From the NCBI GenBank assembly GCA_049322355.1, contig JBMORG010000001.1:248001-312000 (forward strand): DNA of 64,000 bases, written 5' to 3'. Under the pieces are notes generated by a model. It had not been told where the DNA came from and searched no databases. It saw nothing but the letters and a program-made list of their open reading frames with translations. This DNA is from 0-14-0-80-60-11 sp049322355 (GTDB taxonomy: Bacteria; Desulfobacterota; Desulfobaccia; Desulfobaccales; 0-14-0-80-60-11). Shown here piece by piece: positions 17,379 to 27,083 of this stretch (positions are counted from its first letter, which is position 1; each line of letters starts with the position of its first letter). The position numbers and the translations under genes were made by a program.

Positions 17379-18227
17379 TCAGCCTCTTTTCCCCAGTTTC
17401 TCTTCCAACAGACGCCCCAGGCTGGCCAAATGCGCCTTTTCTTCCCCCGCTAAGGCAAACAGCACCTCCCGGGTTTGGGCCTGTTGGCAATGGTCCGCAA
17501 ACCTGAGGTAGAGGTCCAACGCCTGGGTTTCCAGCATCATGGCCAGGTCCAGCACCTGGGGGGGAGTTTGCAGGTGAGACTTGTTGCTTTCCATAAATTC
17601 CTGGGCGTCAAATCCGCCTTCCAGGGTGCCGGGGACAACAGATGCTTCGAAGCTTTCTCTGTCCCGGGCGCCCGGTTCCACCTGACGGTAGGCTTCAAAG
17701 AGCCGCTCTTCATGACGCACTTCCACCCGGGCCAACTGCGTAAAAAGCTCTTTCGTTTCCTGGTCCTGGGATTCTGTGGAGAGAGTTTCATAAAAGACCT
17801 GCAGGGCCTTTTCCATGCCGTAGGCCAGGGTGATGATTTCAGCCGGGGTTTCATCCCCCCGCACCAGGCTCAGATTGAGTTCCTGGGGACCGGTGGCCTT
17901 GGGTCCCTCAAAGGCCTTAATCCCCCCCGCCAGGTTGTAAACCTCTTTGAATCCCCAGCCTGAAAGCATTTGGGCCGCCACCCGGCTGCGGCCGCCGATG
18001 GCGCAATGCACGATGGTGGGTTTTTCCGGGTCCAGTTCCTTATACATGTCGGAAAGCTGGGGCAAGGGCATAAGCTTCGCCCCCGGGAGATGGGAGTCTT
18101 CGTATTCCCAGGGCTGGCGGACGTCCAGGATGGTGTATTCATCTTCCCGGTGCTGAGCCATGTATGCTTTGGTTTCTTCCGCATCCATGGAACTAACCGG
18201 AGTGAAGAGTTTTCTTAATTGAATCAT
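17379..18227 (-). CDS. Rhodanese domain fused to a rubrerythrin/ferritin-like diiron domain
   Basis: A 282-residue protein. Residues 10-108 form a rhodanese domain with active-site C75 in HCAIGGRSR, a persulfide-carrying cysteine. Residues 125-280 form a ferritin-like four-helix domain with two Glu...ExxH-type metal-ligand sets (YGME and EVRHEE; MLETQ and EEKAH). The fusion suggests a link between sulfane sulfur handling and peroxide or iron chemistry, typical of anaerobes; the actual reaction is not known. It is the first gene of an operon with the DUF3786 protein. Confidence 0.82.
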   Translation of the reverse strand: MIQLRKLFTPVSSMDAEETKAYMAQHREDEYTILDVRQPWEYEDSHLPGAKLMPLPQLSDMYKELDPEKPTIVHCAIGGRSRVAAQMLSGWGFKEVYNLAGGIKAFEGPKATGPQELNLSLVRGDETPAEIITLAYGMEKALQVFYETLSTESQDQETKELFTQLARVEVRHEERLFEAYRQVEPGARDRESFEASVVPGTLEGGFDAQEFMESNKSHLQTPPQVLDLAMMLETQALDLYLRFADHCQQAQTREVLFALAGEEKAHLASLGRLLEEKLGKRG

Positions 18228-18368
18228 TATCTTTATTTCTCCCCATGTCGGATTCTTAATCGCACTCGATTCAGCTTATAAGTTTATACTAGATGATGAT
18301 TTTTCAAGGGTCAGGATTATTTATTTTAGAATAATTATTACTAAAAATTAGCAGTTTTTGGAGGGCCC

Positions 18369-18408
18369 GGGAGAGACTTTTTCACCTGAGGTCTAAAATG
18401 TCTCTCCC
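18369..18408. repeat. 9-bp perfect inverted repeat
   Basis: Arms GGGAGAGAC and GTCTCTCCC enclose 22 bases, between the rhodanese gene promoter side and the end of the 18439 gene. No T run follows on either strand, so it is not a clear intrinsic terminator; it could be a protein site or a factor-dependent end. Confidence 0.4.
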
Positions 18409-18438
18409 AAAAGAGCGAACCTTAAGTCCTGAATGGCA

Positions 18439-19572
18439 CTATTCCTTCAAGTCCCAGGGGACTTCGGTGAGGGTGACAGGAGTGCCGGGTTGGTCGGAGC
18501 CCAGGTTTTTCCAGGCCTTTTTGATGGTGCCTTCCTTACACTTGACCTTGAGGTAAAGGGTGGCGCCGGCGTCGTTTAGGGTCTCGTATTGGAGAAAGGT
18601 CTTGTCCTGGAGCTGGGTGACGGTATGGTCCGGCAGAACGACATCCTTATACAGGGTAACCGGACCCAGGACCGTCTGGGGAAAGCGGGAGTCCCGCATG
18701 AAGACGCTGATATTGACGTTGTGCCAGGGGATCTCGTTGACATTGGTGATCCTGTATTCCCGGCGGCCTTCTGGGGCCACTGCCACGTAGTTGAAGCCCG
18801 CGTCCATCTGGGGGGCAATTTCCCGGAGTGCCGGCTTAGGAGGCTGGGCCTTAGGCGGCGGGCAGGCTACCGGCGGCGGAGACTCCACGGCCCGGCGGCG
18901 TTTGGCCTTAGGCTTAGGCTGGCATGCCGGGGGTGGCGGCGGGGGCGCTGCGGCCATCACAAAGGGATAGAAATCCAACTTGCCGGTATAGACCCGGGGG
19001 CCGTCGACGCAGCCGAAGTTGAGGGCATAGGGCCCGGCTTCCAAAGGGGCCTCGGGCACCGCCCGGTACCAGCCGGGCTTGCCGGACACCGGGGCCAGGT
19101 GTAAGGGGATGTTGTCCCCCACACACCATAACTTGATGGGCACCACGGCATCATAGGCCACGTGATAGACTTTTTCGAAGTAGGCCGCAGACACCGGAGT
19201 GGGCTTGAGATCGAAGCTATGGGCCGGGGCCTCTGCGACGAAGGTCAATTTATCCAGGCGCAAGGTGGCCCCCGCAGTTTCAGGATCAAAGATCAGGATT
19301 TCCAGGGGCTTGATATCCACCCGCAATGTCGGCGGGCTTGCCAGGCCGTAATATCCCGCATTTTCCGGCCCCAGGCTGAGGGCGGTTCTAAAAGTGAGGT
19401 CGCCTGGCTTCAGGCGCAGAGTCTTGGGCCCCTGCTGGACGTACATCTCGAGGTATTGCGGCTCTTGGGTGGCCCGCCGGGGTTTCCGGGCTCCCTCCAG
19501 GGCGGGACTCCCCGCCACCAGGAACATCAAGGCCAAAACTGCGATCAGGGATGCTTTCTCTATGGTCCGCAT
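18439..19572 (-). CDS. Secreted protein of unknown function with Pro-rich linker
   Basis: A 377-residue protein I do not recognise. A signal peptide (about 1-25) is followed by a beta-rich domain (about 35-215), a Pro/Lys/Arg-rich linker (about 218-262, including a run of seven prolines and a KRRR patch) and a second beta-rich domain (about 270-377). Three cysteines lie in or near the first domain and linker. The layout suggests a periplasmic or surface protein with two binding domains. It stands alone; a family 2 palindrome lies just upstream. Confidence 0.7.
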   Translation of the reverse strand: MRTIEKASLIAVLALMFLVAGSPALEGARKPRRATQEPQYLEMYVQQGPKTLRLKPGDLTFRTALSLGPENAGYYGLASPPTLRVDIKPLEILIFDPETAGATLRLDKLTFVAEAPAHSFDLKPTPVSAAYFEKVYHVAYDAVVPIKLWCVGDNIPLHLAPVSGKPGWYRAVPEAPLEAGPYALNFGCVDGPRVYTGKLDFYPFVMAAAPPPPPPACQPKPKAKRRRAVESPPPVACPPPKAQPPKPALREIAPQMDAGFNYVAVAPEGRREYRITNVNEIPWHNVNISVFMRDSRFPQTVLGPVTLYKDVVLPDHTVTQLQDKTFLQYETLNDAGATLYLKVKCKEGTIKKAWKNLGSDQPGTPVTLTEVPWDLKE

Positions 19573-19597
19573 GGCGTAGCACCGTTATATATCGCTC

Positions 19598-19652
19598 ATT
19601 CCCAAGCTGTGCTTGGCATCTGTTGAGGTTCCCAAGTACTGCCTGGGAACAA
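19598..19652. repeat. Palindromic intergenic repeat, family 2, second copy
   Basis: Shares the CTTGGCATC block and the 23-base palindrome (GTTCCCAAGT ... GGGAAC, 19628-19650) with 141-232. The middle bases differ (ACTGCC instead of GCAACT). Confidence 0.6.
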
Positions 19653-19669
19653 GTTGAAAGACCAGCCGC

Positions 19670-21862
19670 CTAAGCAAAGAGTTGCCGGGCCAGACGTTCA
19701 TCCAGGCTTCTTAAAATGGAATATTCCTCCACTGCGGCCACCAGGTCGCCCAGGGCCCGGTAGGCCACGACCAGATGATAGTGGCCCCGGGCGTCCCTGG
19801 GGTTGACCTGGAGGGCCGCCCGATAAGCCGCCACCGCTTCCGGATAGCTGCCTAACCGCATGTAGGCCTCGCCCAACTCGTAATGGGCTGCCAGGTCCTG
19901 GGGGTTAGCCTCCACCGCCCCTTTGAGGGCTTCCAGCCGGTCCCGGGAGTTGCTGAGGCCAGGCTTGGACAGGAGTAGATCGGCTCGCAGACCTCCGGGA
20001 GCGGGCCTGATCTCGAGGAAGCGGCTCAAGAATTGCAGGGCCTCGGGATAGTAAGCCAGGGGACCGGAAGTGGACACGCCGGAGAGGTCGAAGACCACCC
20101 GGCTAAAAGCCTGGGCGGCTTCCTGCCAGCGCCCCAGGAAGCCCGAGACCACCCCTAAAAGGTACTGGGCTTCAGGCAGGTGGGGCTGGTAGGCCACCGC
20201 CTGTTTCAGGGTCACGGCCAGATCTTCCCAGGTCTCCGGCGCGCCCGCCAATGGCCTGGAATCGTCGGCCCGGCCCGGATTGAGGAGCCGCACCGCCTGT
20301 TGGAAAGCCTGGGCGGCCTCTTGCCACCGGCCCAGCAGGCTATATACCACCCCCAGGCCCGCCTGGATCTCCCCATCTTCGGGCCTGGCGCCCTGGGCCC
20401 GGTTAAGGGCCCCCAGGGCTTCCTCCCAGCGGCCCCACTGGCCGTACATCGCCCCCAGATCCCGGTGCACATCGGCCGAGTCCGGCATCTGGGCCAAGGC
20501 CTCCTGCAAGGTGGCGATGGCTTCGGGCCAGCGGCCCAATTGGCCGTAGACCCGGCCCAGGGCGCTCCTAATCTTTACGGCCTGGGGCGAGAGAACCAGG
20601 GACTGCTGCAAGGCCACCAGGGCCTCCGGCCATTGGCTCAACTGGCAATGCGCCAGACCCAACTGGTAAGCGGCCTCCCCATCCTTCGGGTTGAGGGCCA
20701 GGGTTCGACTGAAGGCGTTAACGGCCTCCGGCCACCGCTTCAACCAGGAGGCGGCCACCCCGAGGTTATAATGCGCGGCCGCATCCTCAGGAGACAATCG
20801 CAGGGCCAGGGTAAAAGCGTCATAGGCTTCTTGCCAGTGGCCCAGGGCGCCGTAGACTACCCCCAGGTTGGTGCGGGCCCGGCCCAAATCCGGTTTGAGC
20901 CTGACGGCTTCGTTTAAAAAGATCAGGGCTTCCTGGTGGCGGCCCGTCCGGCAGTAGGCTACCCCTAAATTGCCATGGGCCTCGGCCAGGTCGGGCCTAC
21001 AGTGGACGGCGTGCTTATAACTGGCGATGGCCTCTTCCCAGCGCCCCATCTCACTATATGCCAGGCCCACCAGGAAATGGGCCTCCGCGTCTTGGGGGGT
21101 GCCCTCCGGGGGCTGGTAAGGTGGAGCGGGCAAGATCTCGGGCACCGGCTCCACCGGAGCAGGGACCACGGTCGCGGCTTCCGGTTCCTCCGATGAGGGT
21201 GTCGCTTCCGGAGTCAGGGTCACGATCGGCGGCGGGGGTGTGACCAAGTCGGCGGGGCTGATAGTTTCCAACCGGCACGGCTTCACCGCGGCTGCCGGCT
21301 CCCCTGGACCGGGCGCGGGCTTCGCCGTGATCTGGTTTAAAGCCCAGGCCGCCACCTGGCAGACCCCCTCTCCGGAATCCTTCAGTGCCGCCTTCAGTGG
21401 TTCGACGGCCGCCTGATCCTTAAGCTCCCCCAAAGCCTCCGCGGCCCGATAGCGTACGCCTTCGTCGGAATCTTGCAAAGCCGCGATGAGGGGCGCTACC
21501 CCCCGGGAGTCCTTGATAACCCCTAAAGCCCATGCCGCCCAGAACCGGACATTACGATTCTGATCTCGCAGGGCCTGGATCAGGGGCTCCACCGCCAAGG
21601 GGTCCTTGACCTCTCCCAGGGTCCGGGCCGCCTTGGCCCGAACCTCGTATTCGGCCGCGGACAGGGATGCGATCAGTGAGCCGGCCGAGTCGGTGAGCGG
21701 CAGCCGCAAAGGCGCGGCACCGGGACCGAGCATCTCAGTCGGGTCTGCCTCCCGGCTCCGGTTTCGGGCCTTCCGGGACAAGAGCCCTAAGAACACCGGA
21801 ATGCCCAAAAGCCCTGCCAGCCATCCACCCCATTCCGGCGTTAGCAAATTCATCGTTATCAT
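19670..21862 (-). CDS. HEAT-repeat and TPR-repeat membrane-anchored scaffold protein
   Basis: A 730-residue protein. A hydrophobic N-terminal helix (about 11-28) is followed by PBS-lyase-type HEAT repeats (about 60-200, with units such as AVEPLIQALRD), a Pro-rich linker (about 205-265), and a long array of roughly a dozen TPR units (about 265-730, many with the W-EA pattern GRWQEA). It probably works as a protein-protein scaffold at the inner membrane. It lies downstream of the polysaccharide operon on the same strand, 58 bases after the flippase gene, so a role in assembling that machinery is possible but unproven. AGGAGG precedes ATG 21862 by six bases. Confidence 0.82.
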   Translation of the reverse strand: MITMNLLTPEWGGWLAGLLGIPVFLGLLSRKARNRSREADPTEMLGPGAAPLRLPLTDSAGSLIASLSAAEYEVRAKAARTLGEVKDPLAVEPLIQALRDQNRNVRFWAAWALGVIKDSRGVAPLIAALQDSDEGVRYRAAEALGELKDQAAVEPLKAALKDSGEGVCQVAAWALNQITAKPAPGPGEPAAAVKPCRLETISPADLVTPPPPIVTLTPEATPSSEEPEAATVVPAPVEPVPEILPAPPYQPPEGTPQDAEAHFLVGLAYSEMGRWEEAIASYKHAVHCRPDLAEAHGNLGVAYCRTGRHQEALIFLNEAVRLKPDLGRARTNLGVVYGALGHWQEAYDAFTLALRLSPEDAAAHYNLGVAASWLKRWPEAVNAFSRTLALNPKDGEAAYQLGLAHCQLSQWPEALVALQQSLVLSPQAVKIRSALGRVYGQLGRWPEAIATLQEALAQMPDSADVHRDLGAMYGQWGRWEEALGALNRAQGARPEDGEIQAGLGVVYSLLGRWQEAAQAFQQAVRLLNPGRADDSRPLAGAPETWEDLAVTLKQAVAYQPHLPEAQYLLGVVSGFLGRWQEAAQAFSRVVFDLSGVSTSGPLAYYPEALQFLSRFLEIRPAPGGLRADLLLSKPGLSNSRDRLEALKGAVEANPQDLAAHYELGEAYMRLGSYPEAVAAYRAALQVNPRDARGHYHLVVAYRALGDLVAAVEEYSILRSLDERLARQLFA

Positions 21863-21920
21863 CTTCGGCCTCCTAAACTCTGGGAGCTAAACCCTAATCC
21901 CAGGTAGGCTCTGTCTCCAT

Positions 21921-23432
21921 TTAATTCTTGATGTTCCCATGAATAAAATTTAACTCGGAACGCTTGACTGCCCCCGAGGCAAGCAAAGCACCCACATAAA
22001 CTGTCAAGCCCGCGGCCATTGATAGGAAGAGATATTGATGGCGCATCAGAAAAACCACCAGAGCAGCAATTGCGGCACAAAACGCGGGCCTAGCGATAAT
22101 CTGAATTAATTTGACGAGACTCAAATAACGCCGCAGCTGTAGAATAAAGAGCATGACGGAGTATATGGACTGGGTGGTCAAAATTGCCCAGCATGCCCCT
22201 AAATAGGAAAACTTGTAAATCAGGATTAAGTTTGCAGCCACGTTAATAGCGGCGGTTATCCAGGTCATCTTGAGCACCAGCCGCTCGTGGTTGCGGGCCA
22301 CCAGCACACTTTCGCTGGTATAATTCCAGAAACTGAAAAAAATCACGGCACTGAGTATTTGCAGCGCCTGGGCTGAGGGCGCAAAGGATTCGCGATACAG
22401 GAATACCACAATTTGTTGGGCCAGGATGCCCGTAATAATGACCAGGGGCAGGGCCAGAATAAACATGTATTTCATGGTAAAGCGCAGGGTCCGCACGAAC
22501 TGGCCCAGGGACCGGATATAGAGTCCGCTCATCATGGGCAAGAAAGCCCCCATGATGGCAGCGGGGATCAAGGTCACCGGATCAAAGAGTCTCAGCGCTG
22601 CGGCAAAATAACCCACATCCTCTTTCCCGGCAAAGGGGGTCAGGATAATCACCCCGATTTGATTACTTAAGAACAAGGCCAGCAGGATTCCGGCAAACGG
22701 GGCACCCCTCAAGACGTATCCCCGAAGAACCTGCCAATTCCAAGAAAATCTCACTTTAGTAGAGATCTGCATCAGGATCAGGGCTCCCGCACTTACGGCT
22801 ACGGCCGTGGAGACCAACTGGGCCGAGATTACCCCGGTTAAGCCCCAGCCGGAGTACAGCACCAAGGCGCCCAGAGCTAAGTTGCCCAGGGAGAAGACCA
22901 GTCGCACCACCATCTCGATTTCGGGTCTGTGATTGGCCCGGAAGAACGCGTTGGTAAATTCCATGAAGGAGTACACCAGGGCAAAACCAGCTGCGACCGC
23001 CATTACGGCGAAAGCGCCCCTGGGAAACACCATCAAGATCAGTAGAAAAAAGCCCCATGACGTCACTGCAATAAGTGTTTTTACCAGGATGATGCCCCAG
23101 AAGTATGGGTAAGTATTGCTGGGGTCCCGCCCCACCTCCCTCTGGATGACAGTCTCGAAGCCAAATTTGGTGGGCAGGGCGACCAAGGTGGCCACGGCCA
23201 GAGAAAAGGCATACAGCCCCAAGTCTTTTGCTCCCAAAAACCGGGCCACCATGGCAAAAAACACTATGCCGAGACCCTTGGCCACTATCTCGATTGTTAT
23301 GAGCAGAAGGCTGTTCCGCACAAATCTCTTGGGGCTGATGCCATTGCCTGCAGTTTCATTCAAGTGATCCTTCTCTGGGGTTTTTCCTAACCCAGCAACT
23401 AAAAGCAGTTCAGGAGACCTGGGGGTTCGCAT
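21921..23432 (-). CDS. Polysaccharide flippase (Wzx/MVF-type)
   Basis: A 503-residue integral membrane protein with 12-14 helices and the opening RNSLLLITIEIVAKGLGI typical of polysaccharide transport proteins. It would flip undecaprenyl-linked repeat units across the inner membrane. The start lies two bases after the stop of the Wzy-like gene, so they are co-translated. The first 35 residues are hydrophilic and an internal start could be used. Confidence 0.85.
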   Translation of the reverse strand: MRTPRSPELLLVAGLGKTPEKDHLNETAGNGISPKRFVRNSLLLITIEIVAKGLGIVFFAMVARFLGAKDLGLYAFSLAVATLVALPTKFGFETVIQREVGRDPSNTYPYFWGIILVKTLIAVTSWGFFLLILMVFPRGAFAVMAVAAGFALVYSFMEFTNAFFRANHRPEIEMVVRLVFSLGNLALGALVLYSGWGLTGVISAQLVSTAVAVSAGALILMQISTKVRFSWNWQVLRGYVLRGAPFAGILLALFLSNQIGVIILTPFAGKEDVGYFAAALRLFDPVTLIPAAIMGAFLPMMSGLYIRSLGQFVRTLRFTMKYMFILALPLVIITGILAQQIVVFLYRESFAPSAQALQILSAVIFFSFWNYTSESVLVARNHERLVLKMTWITAAINVAANLILIYKFSYLGACWAILTTQSIYSVMLFILQLRRYLSLVKLIQIIARPAFCAAIAALVVFLMRHQYLFLSMAAGLTVYVGALLASGAVKRSELNFIHGNIKN

Positions 23433-23434
23433 AA

Positions 23435-24946
23435 TTATGCTATTCCTGCTCTCTCAGACGCTGCAGCAAGGCCTTTGGCCAACCGTCCGGTGGTCACGGC
23501 CAATCCCATAAATAACCAGAATAAATAGGCTGTGGTCCAGGGGGCTAAATCGGTGAACCAATGGAACAGGTGGGCCGCGACCCCCGCCATCAATCCGAGC
23601 CCACTGCAAAAAATCAGGGGGTCTGGAGAGCGCACCGCCGGCAAAAATGCCAGAAAGACGCTCACTACAATGCCCAGGAAGAATCCCAGCCCCGGAATCC
23701 CGATTTCCCCGGCAATGAAGAGATAGACATTATGGACGGCAGTGTCCCAAGAACTGGTAAGTTGTTGTGGAGTGAAATCATAATTAAGGGCCACCGGAAC
23801 ATAATTATTGAGTCCCACCCCGAATAAAGGATTGGCCCGGATCATATTGAAGGCAACTTCCATAAGTGGGAGCCGGCCATAAGCGGTTTCGTACTCGGTC
23901 CGGAATAAACCCTTTTGAATCGGGTTGGGTATGGTCAAAATCAGGAGGCTGAAAAGAACCCCCAGGGCCATAGAGGTAAAGACCCCTCTGGCCACCCCCA
24001 GGCGCTTACAAAAATGAATAAGGAGAACGATGCCCGAAAACAGAACTGAAGAAATGATCCCGCCCCGGGAATAAGTCATCCCCAGACCCAAGAACCCGAT
24101 AACCGCCGCAATCGCTAATAAAAGCTTGAGACTTCGCTTCGTGGGATAAAAGAGCATGCTGACAGTCAGGGGTAATGTCAAATCGAAGAATTCAGCCAGA
24201 TTGGAAGGATGGCCAAAAGTTCCCGTCACCCTGGTAAGAGTTATGAGCCCCAGGTAGCCTCTGACATGTTCCCGGGCCCCGAAGATCTCCAAACCCAGGG
24301 TAGACGCTGTCAGATTTTGGCCAATAGCAATAATTGCCTCAATCAGGGTGATGATTATCAACATTATAATAATCGTGCGTAACCTGTTCTCTCGGATTTC
24401 GCTGGCCGCATAAATGAACAGCATAAAAGAGATAGCCAATTCAAAGAGATCGAAGACGCCGTACAATCTATCATGCAGAAGGGTGGAAATAATTGCCATG
24501 GCGAACAGCCCCACAAAAGGCCAGCACGCCACGGTGGAGAACGGAGAGGAATACTGATGGGTAACCGTGCGAAATGCCCAGATCCCATATAACATGACCA
24601 AGGGTGGGAAAAAAAGAGGAATGGTAAACCCGTATGTGGAACGGAAAACCGGGGAAGTGGTAAAGAAGAGAGTTTTGGATAATCCCAAAATCATTCCCAA
24701 AACCAGCAAGACGAGAAAAAACCCCTTCTTATCTTTAACTGATAACATATAAAAAAAGACCAGCATGCCCGCAAATAGTGTGCCGCCCCATTTTGCGGGC
24801 CTACGGATGGGGAACAGGAGTTCGCCCCCCAGGAGTCCAAAAATGACCATGGCTGCAAGACCGATGGCGACGCTCAGCAGAAACCACCAAAGCGTAATGC
24901 CCGAGGGGGTCAGGGTAGTTCTGTGGGCGCTCAGGGGTGCATCCAT
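23435..24946 (-). CDS. O-antigen ligase/polymerase-like membrane protein (Wzy/WaaL family)
   Basis: A 503-residue membrane protein with 10-12 helices and a large periplasmic loop in the C-terminal half (about 350-410) containing GVGLNNY, a pattern of the Wzy_C/O-antigen ligase family. It probably polymerises the repeat unit. ATG 24946 lies two bases after the upstream stop and was chosen over a start 28 codons further up that lies inside the Wzz-like gene. Confidence 0.82.
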   Translation of the reverse strand: MDAPLSAHRTTLTPSGITLWWFLLSVAIGLAAMVIFGLLGGELLFPIRRPAKWGGTLFAGMLVFFYMLSVKDKKGFFLVLLVLGMILGLSKTLFFTTSPVFRSTYGFTIPLFFPPLVMLYGIWAFRTVTHQYSSPFSTVACWPFVGLFAMAIISTLLHDRLYGVFDLFELAISFMLFIYAASEIRENRLRTIIIMLIIITLIEAIIAIGQNLTASTLGLEIFGAREHVRGYLGLITLTRVTGTFGHPSNLAEFFDLTLPLTVSMLFYPTKRSLKLLLAIAAVIGFLGLGMTYSRGGIISSVLFSGIVLLIHFCKRLGVARGVFTSMALGVLFSLLILTIPNPIQKGLFRTEYETAYGRLPLMEVAFNMIRANPLFGVGLNNYVPVALNYDFTPQQLTSSWDTAVHNVYLFIAGEIGIPGLGFFLGIVVSVFLAFLPAVRSPDPLIFCSGLGLMAGVAAHLFHWFTDLAPWTTAYLFWLFMGLAVTTGRLAKGLAAASERAGIA

Positions 24947-24948
24947 CT

Positions 24949-26409
24949 TTAGAGCTCCGGGATGGAGGCGAAGACTGGGCGGTTGAGGAAGCGTTCCACA
25001 TCTTCGGGGATTTTGAGGGAGTCGTCCCAATATTCCAGGAGGAAACCCACGGAGAGACTAACCACCAGGGCCAGGACCAGACCCAAGGCCAGGTTAAGAA
25101 GCAGGTTGGGGAACACCGGTTTTAGCGGCACCGCCGCCAGGCTCAGGATCTTGGCGTTCTCCAGGCGTTGGTCAGTATTGGCGGCCAGCAGGCTGTCCTG
25201 GTATTTCTTTAACAAGACCGACTGGATGGCCTGCTTCGTGTCGATATCTCGCTCCAGATTAGCCAAGTTCATCTCGGCCGCGGGCAGCTGGTCCATCTCG
25301 GTTTTCAAGTCCTTGATAGTTTGATTGATGGCCTGCTCTTCGGCCTGCAGCTCCCGGAGCTTGGCCAGGTCCCGCTCCAGCAGAGTGCTGACATGATCCT
25401 GGATCTGCTTGCGCAGGGCCCCGATCTGCTCGGTGATCACCTGATACTGGCGGCTCTCCTTGGTATAGCGCTGCAACACGGTCTTGACCTGGAACTGGAG
25501 GTTGAGATACTTATCTTCCAAGGCGGACAGCTGCATCTCCTGGGCCAGTTCGGGCAAGGGGATGAGGAGCCCGGGCTTGGCTTTGCGCAGGTCCTGGATC
25601 TTTTCCACCCGGGACCGGACCCGGATGATCTCCTTCTGGACATTGGTCCGGGAATTGTCCAAGGTTTCCATCTTCCGCAGGAGGGCCCGGCTCTGTTCGG
25701 AAAATGACACGATCCCGGCTTTCTCCTTGAGGTGCAGCAGCTGCTCCTGGAGTCCCTTAAGTTCGCTCTGCACCTTCTCGATCTGTTCGGCGTAGAAGGA
25801 GCTCTCGGCCCGGTTGATATTGATGGAGAGATGCTGCTTCTGGTACTCCTGAGCCACCCGGTTCACCACCTGGGCGGCCAATTCCGGGTCGGGGGAGCGG
25901 TACCGGATCCAGATGACCTGAGAGTCACTCCCCGGTTCCACGATCAGGCGGGTACGCAGCTTCTCCACCGCGGTTTCAAAGGCCTGGTCCGGGGTTAGAG
26001 GCTTGCTCAGGCCGATGGTTTCCAGAAACCAGCGCACCCCCCGGAAGACCCCCCGGAGCACCTCCCGAATTGCCCCGGCCACCCCGGTTTCCGGCAAGGG
26101 TTTGCGCCTCTCCAGATGAAGCTCCCTGACCACCGCCTCCAGGACCGGCCGGCTCCGGATAATCTCCACTTCGGAGTTGAGTTCCTCTTTCGGGGTCAAC
26201 ATCCGGCCGGGGGGCTGGCCTTTGGGCACCAACAACTCGGGATAGGCCCGGCTCAGGATGACCACGCTGCTTTGGGCCTGGTATTGGGAGGGCCATAGCC
26301 AACTCACCAGGAGGATGGTCCCCAAAATGGTGGCGGAGATAAATGCCAGCAGTCTCCAGCGCCGAAACAATCCGTGCAAGAGGATGCGTCCGGTTGTCTG
26401 TACCTTCAT
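24949..26409 (-). CDS. Polysaccharide chain-length determinant (Wzz/GumC-like)
   Basis: A 486-residue inner-membrane protein. One helix near the N-terminus (about 20-40) and one near the C-terminus (about 440-462) enclose a long periplasmic coiled-coil region (about 200-395), the PCP architecture that sets chain length and contacts the outer-membrane exporter. No kinase domain is fused; a separate P-loop protein is encoded at 30212-30904. AAGGAG lies close before the ATG. Confidence 0.88.
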   Translation of the reverse strand: MKVQTTGRILLHGLFRRWRLLAFISATILGTILLVSWLWPSQYQAQSSVVILSRAYPELLVPKGQPPGRMLTPKEELNSEVEIIRSRPVLEAVVRELHLERRKPLPETGVAGAIREVLRGVFRGVRWFLETIGLSKPLTPDQAFETAVEKLRTRLIVEPGSDSQVIWIRYRSPDPELAAQVVNRVAQEYQKQHLSININRAESSFYAEQIEKVQSELKGLQEQLLHLKEKAGIVSFSEQSRALLRKMETLDNSRTNVQKEIIRVRSRVEKIQDLRKAKPGLLIPLPELAQEMQLSALEDKYLNLQFQVKTVLQRYTKESRQYQVITEQIGALRKQIQDHVSTLLERDLAKLRELQAEEQAINQTIKDLKTEMDQLPAAEMNLANLERDIDTKQAIQSVLLKKYQDSLLAANTDQRLENAKILSLAAVPLKPVFPNLLLNLALGLVLALVVSLSVGFLLEYWDDSLKIPEDVERFLNRPVFASIPEL

Positions 26410-26435
26410 GGTATCTCCTTCGGACCACTGCCGTT

Positions 26436-27032
26436 CTAATCGAAAATCGTCCGGTAAGGCACCGGCAGAAAGTCGGGATAGACCGCATACATTTCCGGGC
26501 TCAGAGTCAAAATGAATTTCATGGGGACCTTCACCGCTGTGGTCTTGGTGGACAGTTTCACGTGCAACCTGGTATGGGGGTCCACGTTAAAAAAATCCCG
26601 CACCCCTGGCTTCATATCCTTACTCAATACCTCTTTCCGGGTGCCGTCAAAGTATTCCATGGCGATGGTCAGGTGCCAGGCCCCCTGGATGGGCGGGGTC
26701 TCTAACCAGACGTACATGGTCCTGACCTCGCCCAGGAGGACTTCCATCTGAACCGGCCGCTTATGAGAGATGCGCAACTCCGGGGTCCGGAAGATACGGA
26801 CTTCCCGTTCCGCACCCCGGTGCCACTCCTCCACCTTGACGGTATTGCCCAGGCCGAAGTCGCCGGGGATGATGATGTCATGACCGAAGTCGGGCTGGGC
26901 TACGTTGACGATGCCCGCGGGCAGGTTGTCAAACAGGCCCTTGGGCGTCAAACCGAAATCATCTGCGGCCGCACCCGCGGCCAGCATCAGGCCAAGAAGC
27001 GCCATCCATAGGACCCAGGCCAATCTCGTCAT
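26436..27032 (-). CDS. Exported protein of unknown function in the polysaccharide operon
   Basis: A 198-residue protein I do not recognise. A signal peptide (about 1-23, ending AAGAAADD) precedes a beta-rich domain with no cysteines. It lies between the Wza- and Wzz-like genes, so it is probably a periplasmic accessory of the exporter. AGGAG touches ATG 27032 directly; a TTG three codons later has nine-base spacing and may be the true start. Confidence 0.7.
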   Translation of the reverse strand: MTRLAWVLWMALLGLMLAAGAAADDFGLTPKGLFDNLPAGIVNVAQPDFGHDIIIPGDFGLGNTVKVEEWHRGAEREVRIFRTPELRISHKRPVQMEVLLGEVRTMYVWLETPPIQGAWHLTIAMEYFDGTRKEVLSKDMKPGVRDFFNVDPHTRLHVKLSTKTTAVKVPMKFILTLSPEMYAVYPDFLPVPYRTIFD

Positions 27033-27083
27033 CTCCTCACCTGTTAGCGGTTGGATAAGCAGTTTATTGACTGCTCAATGCTC

